Source: Linanthus parryae (lineage: Eukaryota > Streptophyta > Magnoliopsida > Ericales > Polemoniaceae). Taken from it: a stretch of 64,000 nt of DNA. Under the pieces are notes generated by a model. It searched no databases and was not told the DNA's origin. It worked only from the letters and a program-made list of their open reading frames with translations. The number at the start of each line of letters is the position of its first letter. Positions within the stretch are counted from its first letter, which is position 1. The position numbers and the translations under genes are program-made. The stretch covers positions 186,001 through 250,000 of the forward strand of contig JALGPY010000074.1 in the NCBI GenBank assembly GCA_023055425.1, read 5' to 3'. Shown here piece after piece: positions 56,801-64,000 of the stretch.

Positions 56801-57389
56801 TTTTCTGTCTTGTAGCTAAAGAATCTAGTGTTGTTCTCCAAAATGTGAACATATACTTTTTAGGGACTTTCGTTTTTAACAATATTTTTAACCAATTTTG
56901 TGAAGAGTTTCTTGTTGATCTTGCATGCTGACCCTCACATGTGTTTATTTGTCGGGCAACAAGATATAACCAAAACTAGTAGTGTTGTTTCATTTGTGCT
57001 ATGGTGCAAATTTCCAAATACATATGCCTTGTCTAGGGCTGGTGGCGTTTGATATATTTAAAATGTCTTTCTCGTTAGATCGACCAAAAGTTAGGATAAA
57101 TCATCAAAATATTCCACTGTCGGTAGTAAGCAGGTTAACCTGAAGAACTAAATTAAGGGGCCTTGTGGTATAATGTTTAATGCATTAGCTCGGTGTGGCT
57201 ATGATTCGTCGTAGGTGTCAATTTCTCTCCCCTAATTTCCAACGTAGATATTTCTGAACGACGTCTTTGGTACCACATATACTTTTTCACGCAAAAGAAA
57301 AATTCGGTGCAACATTGGCCTTTATCATATTTTGATATGGAAAATACTTTTATTGAAAAACTTTGATTAATAAATTGTCACACTGTAGG
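56801..57389. other. Unassigned stretch between LINE remnants
   Basis: No domain is readable. A degenerate tRNA-like stretch (57153-57240, tggtataatg, then gattcgtcg) might be a SINE head but does not satisfy box consensus. Otherwise nothing recognised. Confidence 0.45.
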
Positions 57390-57680
57390 ATTCACCAAAA
57401 TTGCTTAGTCAGGAGAGCCCTATTAAAATCTTCAAAGTCTTTGAAGCCAAGTCCTCCAACGTCTTTTGTAAGTTTGAGTTTTTTCCAAGCTAGCCAATGT
57501 TCGCCTCGTTTTCCTTCCTTTCTCCCCACTAAAACTTACTGAACATAGATTTAAACTTTGCACGCAGCTGGACTGGCAACTTAAAATAATTCATCATATA
57601 AACTGGACTGATTGTTCAACCGTTTTGATTAAAATGCTCTGTAATAAAATAAAGACGATCGTTTCTCGTTTATTAACTTG
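57390..57680 (-). pseudogene. LINE RT thumb and linker remnant, minus strand
   Basis: On the minus strand VYMMNYFKLPVQLRAKFKSM (near 57600-57540) and, after a frame change, LAWKKLKLTKDVGGLGFKDF and EDFNRALLTKQFW (about 57500-57390) match the conserved end of plant LINE RTs (IPSYVMSCFKLP, then WxKLCxPKxxGGLGFRDLxxFNxALLAKQ). It probably belongs to the same minus-strand LINE as the RNase H pieces. Confidence 0.85.
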
Positions 57681-57848
57681 TTTGCAACTTTAGAGACTAG
57701 ATCAGAAAAACTCGTCATTTAATTTCTCCCATTGCAGTTGAGATTCCAGATATATTTCATGGTTGGCCGCGACTTTCACACTCAACAATTAGCTCAAGGC
57801 TTCATTATCCTGCTAATTGACATTAGAAGAGAACACAATAGTAGACTT

Positions 57849-58200
57849 TATTGAATTTCAGGAAGAAAATTGGTTTTGTTTTGTTATTTTGGGGTCTTAT
57901 TGTAATAGAGAGAAGAGGAGTGGAGCATAATTATAAGAAAAAAAAAAGATAGGTATTTGCACTGCACTCCCTAATGGAACGTCACCGTTTCATCATAGGA
58001 TCCAGCTGTGAATGCTTGTAACCGTTTCTTTCTTTTTGTTGTGATTGGTGAAACTTGTCACTTGACCTTTAGTTGTTTTTTCACTCTTCTTCGTTTTGCA
58101 GAAATGTAGTTTTTATCTTTAAGAAATCATTAGTGAAATCTCCATTTTTCTTCCTTATCTTCATAGTTTTTTCTTCTTTCACTGATGATGAAATCGAATA
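57849..58200 (+). repeat. 5' LTR of the Ty1/copia element (TATT...AATA ends)
   Basis: 352 bp. Taking the exact 5-bp duplication GACTT (57844-57848 and 62998-63002) as border, the LTR starts TATTGAATTT and ends GAATA, directly followed by TGGTATCACAGCC, the primer site for initiator tRNA-Met with one change. The 3' LTR has the same ends. This replaces the usual TG...CA. Confidence 0.88.
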
Positions 58201-58303
58201 TGGTATCACAGCCTGGTTGCTCTTCAATTTTGTTTTGCCATTGATTTCACGAGAGATTGGATCTGTTTTTCGTTACCTCTTCAATTTTCCTTTCAGATCT
58301 GCG

Positions 58304-59315
58304 ATGGCAAATTCCAGAAAAGATCAAGGGCACTTGGTTTTTCGAGGCGTAGATCCTTCTTCTCCCTATTTCCTCTCTAGCTCGGATAATCCGTGTCAAC
58401 TCTTGGTCAGTCAAATTCTCACAGGAGGTGATAATTTTTTTACCCCCGGCAGAGATCTATGAGAGTGGATGTCATGGCTAAGAACAAATTGGGTTTTGTG
58501 GATGGCTCACTCCCAGCTCCAGAAGTCACTTATGACACCTTCTCACTATGGACTATGTGTGATTCAATGGTAATATCTTGCCTCTTAAATTCAGACTCCA
58601 ACGATATAAGTTGTAGTGTTGTGCATCGTTCAACATAAAAAGAATTTGGATTGATTTGTCTGAAATGTTCTCACAAGGCAACAAGCCGAGGATCTTCCAA
58701 TCAAACTTGCAGACTTCTTCACTTAAGCAGGCTGATCTGAGTGTGACAGTCTATATTACTAAATTAAGAATCCTTTTGAGTGAATTGTCAAATTATACAT
58801 CTCTGCCTGGTTGCACTTGTGGGCATTTGCACTCTTTTACTCAGATGCAAGAAGAGCATAGGGTTATGCAGTTTTTAATGGGTCTAAATGAGTCCTACAG
58901 GACAGTTAGAGATCAAATACTCCTTATGGAGCCTCTGCCTACAATGAACAATGTTTTTGCAAAAGTTGTTCAGCAAGAAAGTCAGATTGAGCTGTCATTT
59001 GGTTCTCATGAGTTATTTCAAATCTAAGCATGGCTATGCTATCACATATGTCAGCTCCACGACATTTTTTTGGAAATGTGAACAAAGCCAATTTTGTTGG
59101 AGGACAGTTCAACAATGCACATCACAACAAATTATCAATCTCATCATGGGGTTTCCAAAAATGTCAAAGCCAAATTAGTATGTACTCATTGTAATGGCAT
59201 AGGAAACACAATAGAGAAATGTTGGAAACTGCATGGGTATGCACCTAACTTCAAACCAAGAGCCAAATATTATGCTCACAACACCATCTCCACCAACTAT
59301 ATTGAAGCATCTTAA
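58304..59315 (+). pseudogene. Copia gag, broken
   Basis: Starts MANSRKDQGHLVFRGVDPSS at 58304 and reads PCQLLVSQILTGGDN before a frameshift near 58440. It continues AKNKLGFVDGSLPAPEVTYD (58479), then the UBN2-type part LSEMFSQGNKPRIFQSNLQT (58653) and EEHRVMQFLMGLNESYRTVR (58851). The zinc knuckle near 59180 reads VCTHCNGIGNTIEKCWKLHG; the His of CCHC is replaced by Asn (CX2CX4NX4C). Confidence 0.85.
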
Positions 59316-59387
59316 TCTCCTCTTGTATATTTTTGTAATGCTTGTGGCATTGAGTTATCTGCAGCTCAAGTTCAACAAATAGAATCC

Positions 59388-60530
59388 ATGATATCTTCTA
59401 ATATCAAAAACACTAAGTTAAGCCCCAAGAGTGAGTGTGGTTCAGTAACACCTTATGATTCAGCTTCAGCAGCTGTAAACAATTATGACAGTATTGTGCA
59501 TCAACCATCAAGGAGTGACAACAACATGAATTTAAATTTTATGGCAGGGGTCATCAGCAATTATTCTCTTAATTCCATTTTGGATGGAGCTAAGTTAGAT
59601 CCACATTCTTGGATATTGGATACAGAAGCCACATATCATATGTGCTCTCAGAGTTATCTATTTATGGAAGCTCACCCAGTTCAAGACACTCATGTGCACT
59701 TAACAAATGGCAAAATTGCACAAGTCACACATATTGGAAAGGTACAACTCTCAAAATATCTCATTCTGGATGAAGTTTTATTAGTACCTGAATTAAAATT
59801 CAATTTTGTTGCAATCTCTAAACTGACCAAGCACAAGAATTGTGTCATGATGTGTGATCAAGACAAGTGTGAAATTTATGACAAAGTCAAGAACATTGTC
59901 TGGCATCTGCAGCTACACATGGGGTTTGTACTTATTTCATACAATAAAGCATTTCTCTGATACACTTATTTCCAATGTAAAAATACCATTTTCTGAATTG
60001 TGGCACAACAAATGGGACACCCATCTTTTAAGAAGCTGAATCTCCTATCTACAAGGCTGAATTTCAAACGTGTAGATCTGGACGCATGCTGCACTATTTT
60101 CCTCTTGCCAAACAAAAGGAGTCATTTCCCAACAAGAATCACGTATGCACTACTCCTTTCCAGCTACTGTGATACATGGGGGCCATGAAGAGTACCTACT
60201 TATCAAGGGCACATATATTTCCTTAATATTGTAGATGATGGATCAAGAACCACATGGGTCTATTTGATGAAGTCAAAGTCATATGCAACAGAGATAATAC
60301 CAATTTTTGTACAATGGCTCACACTCAATTCAACTCCAAGTTAAAGAGGTTGAGAAGTGACAGTGCACCTGACTTGGAATTAAGCAAATTCTATGGAGAA
60401 AATGGTGTCATTCATGAACTCAGCTGTGTAGACACCCTCAACAAAACTCAGATGTGGAAAGGAAACAGCTACATCTTTTAAATGTTGCAAGATCTTAGAA
60501 ATTTCAAAGCAACATACATGTCAGATTCTG
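59388..60530 (+). pseudogene. Copia protease and integrase remnants
   Basis: The ORF 59388-59960 contains SWILDTEATYHMCSQSYLF (about 59607), the protease active site where D[ST]GA is expected; Gly is replaced by Glu, so it should be dead. It continues VHLTNGKIAQVTHIGKVQLS. The integrase zinc region and core from 59990 are readable only in pieces (ELWHNKWDTHL, near 60260 VYLMKSK), with frameshifts and stops. Confidence 0.82.
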
Positions 60531-60699
60531 GGGTGATTGTTTGCTCACTGCTGCCTTCATCACCAATAGGATTCCTTCTACAAGACTGCAAAACAGATTT
60601 CCACTTCAGATACTGCATGGGAAGCTCCCTAATTACTCCTTAAATTTTTTTGGTTGAGTTGCCACTACTTTGGAGGCAGGAAGGTCTAAGTTTGATCCT

Positions 60700-62640
60700 A
60701 GAGCATCTAAGTGTGCTTTCATTGGCTATGTTCAAGGAGTCAAAGGATTCAAACTGTATGTAATGGAGAAAAACAATATTATTGTTCCAGAAATGTGATC
60801 TTCTATGAAAACATCTTTCGTTTCTCCAATTCAGAGCTCAACCCAACAAACTCTTTTGACAGCTTTGTTATACCCAATAAAGTTGTAGAACCCTCGAATC
60901 TTCTTATGATATCCATAGATGACATTGCACATTCAACACCACCAAGTCCATCTCCAAACATAACTTCCAGAAGTTCACAAAGAATCAGAAAACCTCCTTT
61001 TTATCTAAGAGATTTCATAGTCTCTGCTACACATAGAGGGAATTCCTCTGCCTACACTTACCCCATTGGCAAATGTGTAGCTGCATCACATTTTACTTAC
61101 ACCACTACTTGTCCTATTGAGCTACACTCCTTCCAAGAAGCTTCAAACAATATAGAATGGGTCAACGATATGAAAGAAGAAATACAAGCTTTAGAAGACA
61201 ACAACACTTGGTGTATTACTCTCTTACCACAAGGAGCCAAAGTGGTGGGCAGTAAATGGGTATACAACACAGAGCTTAAGGCAAATGGAACAATAGAAAT
61301 GCACAAATCCAGACTTGTTGCCAAAGGATACACCCAAGTTGAATGTAAATACTAGTTTGAAACCTTCTCACCAGTAGCTAAACTTGGAACTCTTACATGT
61401 TTACTAGTTTTGCCAGGAAATCTTGGTTAGCATCTAGTTCAACTAGATGTCAACAATGCCTTTCTCCATGGTGATCTATTTGAAGAAGTCTATATGGAGC
61501 TACCTCAAGATTACCATGTACCTTCAAATTCCAGTGTAAAGTTTGTGTGCAAGTTGAAGAAAGCTATATGTGGTCTAAAGCAAGCTTCAAGACAGTGGTT
61601 TCATAAATTATCAAACACTCTGCTAAAGAAGGGTTTCTCTCAGTGCAAAAGTGACTCCAAGTCCTACTTCTTGTTTTTATTATGTAGATGATATTTTGCT
61701 CATCAGCAATAGTCTCACAGTCCTTGATGATTTCAAGCTTTTGATGAATAAGGACTTTAAGCTCAAGGACCTAGGTGAGCTACATTTCTTCCTTGGTCTT
61801 GAATTCTTAAGAGACAGTGAAGGCATCTTCATGAGTCAAAAGAAATTCATCATTGAACTACTGCAGTCTGTGGGATATCTTAATTGCAAGCCCTGCAACA
61901 CTCCAACTACCCCACATACCAAATTGAGCTTGACTCTTGGACAACACCTTGATGAACCCTCCACTACATTGTACAAAAAATTTATTGGCAAACTGCTATA
62001 TCTCAGTAACTCCAGGCCTGACATCACATATTCAGTAAACAGGCTTAGACAGTTTATGTCAAAACCTACAAAAGACCATATGATAGCATCACATCATGTA
62101 CTGAGGTATCTCAAAGGAACTCCTAATTATGGTATTTTGTTTTCCTCCAAGTCATCTCTGTAGCTACAAGCCTATTATGATGCAGATCGGGGAGGTTGTT
62201 TGGATACCAGAAGATCCACAACAGGGTAGCTCTTGTATATAAGAAATTAACTTATCTCATGGAGATCCAAGAAGCAAAAGGTAGTGTCCAGAAGCTCTGC
62301 TGAGGCAGAGTTTAGAGCTCTGGCCATGACAGTTTGGGAGCTGAAGTGGTTAGAATCTCTTCTTCAAGAACTTCACATACAGGTACCATCTGCTCCAGTC
62401 ATTACTTTGTGCCACAATTCACATTGCTCATAATCCAACTCTTCATGAGAAACAAAGCATATTGGAATGGACTGTCACCTTGTGAGAGATCTGGTCCAAG
62501 ATCATGCCATTCTCCTTCAACATGTTTCAAGTGATCTTCGGTTGGCAGATGTTCTTACAAAGGCTTTACCAACTCCCCATTTTCAATTTCCAATCAACAA
62601 GTTGGGAGTGACAAGTTTTTCACTCTCCAACTTGAGGGGG
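60700..62640 (+). pseudogene. Copia reverse transcriptase and RNase H, broken
   Basis: The integrase end and linker (RSKFDPRASKCAFIGYV near 60684) lead into RT: WVNDMKEEIQALEDNNTWCI (61158), KVVGSKWVYNTELKANGTIE (61239), [20 protein letters not shown] (61444), [15 protein letters not shown] (61568) and the catalytic [11 protein letters not shown] (61678). After a frameshift at about 61670 comes LHFFLGLEFLRDSEGIFMSQ (61780). RNase H: YYDADRGGCLDTRRSTTG (about 62173) and SRSSAEAEFRALAMTVWELK (62290), ending RLADVLTKALPTPHF (62540). Isolated stops at 61355, 61430 and 62161 add to the frameshifts. Confidence 0.9.
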
Positions 62641-62642
62641 AG

Positions 62643-62997
62643 TATTGAATTTTAGGGGGAGTATAGGTTTTGTTTTATTATTTTGGTGTCTTATTGTAAT
62701 AAAGAGAAGAGGAGATTAATTATAATAATAAAAGATAGGTATTGGCATTGCAGTAGCTGATGGAACGTCAATGTTTCATTATAGGATCCAGCTGTGAACT
62801 CTTGTAACCGTTTCTTTCTTTTTGCTGTGATTGGTGACACTTGTCACTTGACCATTAGTTGTTTTGTCACTCTTCTTCGTGTATAAGCTTTTGCAGAAGT
62901 GTATTTTTCTCTTTGAGAAATCACTAATGAAATATCCATTTTTCTGTTTCCTTCTATTCATCGTTTTTTTTTCTTTCTCTTCTGATGAAATAGAATA
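62643..62997 (+). repeat. 3' LTR of the Ty1/copia element
   Basis: 355 bp, TATTGAATTTT to AGAATA, partner of 57849-58200 with scattered changes and a short internal insertion near 62881. It is preceded by the purine tract GAGGGGGAG and followed by the duplication GACTT (62998-63002). Confidence 0.9.
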
Positions 62998-63002
62998 GAC
63001 TT

Positions 63003-63224
63003 AGATAGATTTATCTTTTGGCCCGATGCGGCTTAGTATTTTTGTAAGATTTCGTGTAAGCCTCTAGTTTTTGTAGCATTACCAAGTGTAAGTATCATGT
63101 TTTCATCTGCGTAGAAAAGAGGGAAGAACAAAGGGCCTCTCCTTGGAGTTGCATGACATGCAATGTTTTTGTTGGACGGCTGCTGACAATGCGTGTGACT
63201 CCCAACCACTATGGGGAGACAGAA
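63003..63224. other. Short non-coding stretch
   Basis: Between the copia element and the next LINE remnant. No feature recognised. Confidence 0.5.
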
Positions 63225-64000
63225 TAAGATCACTTTTGCAAAGCTAATTGAAAGGATAGTAGCAAAGCTGAAAGGATGGAAGCTGAAGACTCTCTCGGCA
63301 GCAGGAAAAGTGGTTCTTATCAAATCAGTAGCTCAAGCGATTCCCAACTACGCTATGAGCTTTTTTTGCTACCTGTAGGGACATGCTATGAGATGGAGAA
63401 GCTCGTAAGAAATTTATGGTAGGGGATGAAAAAGAGAAGAAAGCTATGCACTGGGTCACATGGTACGTCTTGTCTAAACCAAAGGCGGAACGCGGACTTG
63501 GTTTCAAGGACTTCAAAGATTTCAATTTAGCACTTTTGGCGAAGCAAGCGTGACAGATCCTACAACATCCTAACAGTCTTCTTAGTCGGATTTTAAAAGC
63601 TAAGAATTTTCACAACTGTGATTTTCTTTCTTTTAATCCCAAATATGCTGCTTCATATGCTATGAAAAGTATTCTACCTGGCAGAGATCTATTGTCCAAA
63701 GGTCTCTACTGACGGATTGGAAATTGTCGCAAAGTTAAAGTGTACGAAGACAAGTGGATCCCAAGACCCCATGGGTTTCAAAAATGCCACTACGGCATAT
63801 GCCCTTGAGATTCAAGTTGCAAGTTTGATTCGGGAAGGAGGACAGTGGGATAGTGAGATGGTTGACAATCTTTTCCTTCCTCTAGACGCAGAGGAAATAA
63901 AGTCAATCCCAATACCACTCGGTGATCAAGAAGATCGCTTGGTTTGGTACTATGGAGAACGAGGTGAATATACGGTTGCAACAGGCTATAAAGTGCAATC
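63225..64000 (+). pseudogene. LINE ORF2 remnant (RT end to linker), runs off the window
   Basis: The plus strand reads ITFAKLIERIVAKLKGWKLK, then SAAGKVVLIKSVAQAIPNYA (about 63300), then in other frames MHWVTWYVLSKPKAERGLGF and KDFKDFNLALLAKQAW. This is the RT thumb-to-linker region of a plant L1-type LINE. Frameshifts lie near 63375 and 63430 and stops follow. It is opposite in direction to the LINE remnant at 52340-57680, so it belongs to a different insertion. Confidence 0.88.

Larger units (their letters stand above)
57849..62997 (+). mobile_element. Degenerate Ty1/copia retrotransposon
   Basis: A 5.15-kb element with 352/355-bp LTRs, a tRNA-Met primer site, gag, protease, integrase remnants, RT and RNase H in the copia order (integrase before RT), and a purine tract GAGGGGGAG next to the 3' LTR. 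Many stops and frameshifts interrupt all domains. Confidence 0.93.

Noticed and set aside
57153..57240. tRNA-derived SINE
   Set aside because: A and B boxes deviate at several consensus positions, and no tail or target duplication is visible.

Overview
This is a nuclear window from a eudicot plant. The evidence is spliced genes with GT-AG introns and plant-specific protein families, a plastid ndhH fragment lying as junk DNA inside an intron, and dense plant-type transposable elements (Ty3/gypsy of Tat type, Ty1/copia, L1-type LINEs, MULE, hAT, PIF-like and Stowaway-like elements). I cannot name the species. Only two host genes are convincing; both are on the plus strand and both reassemble in frame from their exons.

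Layout. 1-5300: old transposon debris, including a degraded Ty3/gypsy integrase and probable LTR relics. 5500-18600: a TIFY-CCT-GATA zinc-finger transcription factor gene (ZIM/GATA25-like, 7 coding exons, 271 aa). Its third intron is about 8 kb and holds a PIF-like MITE, the end of an LTR element, an ndhH plastid fragment and a long hairpin. Later introns carry a Stowaway-like MITE, a retroinsertion that is almost only poly(A), and a perfect 19-bp-arm palindrome. 18700-22620: a hairpin MITE, a 5'-truncated LINE with 14-bp target duplications and a 1-kb Mutator-like element with 9-bp duplications. 24490-27000: a MITE and a non-autonomous hAT element. 27813-30527: a four-exon gene for the small TFIIIC subunit GTF3C6/tau55-related (140 aa).

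33700-64000 is a transposon-on-transposon landscape. A full-length L1-type LINE (35416-51975) is split by a 10.5-kb Tat-type Ty3/gypsy element (38138-48616). That element carries two RNase H domains, a 12-unit minisatellite and an antisense ORF resembling the plant mobile domain. Next, a minus-strand LINE remnant is split inside its RNase H domain by a non-coding 4-kb LTR element (52691-56713). Then come a degenerate Ty1/copia element with non-canonical TATT...AATA LTR ends (57849-62997) and a plus-strand LINE remnant running off the window.

The most unusual signal is in the interior of the non-coding LTR element, about 53285-55775. It holds a series of perfect short hairpins whose stems differ completely while the 5-nt loop is repeatedly TTCAG, TTCGG or a close variant. 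I do not recognise this as a described feature. A second recurrent oddity is a set of three poly(T)-only insertions, each bounded by an exact 12-17 bp duplication, consistent with extremely truncated retrotransposition.
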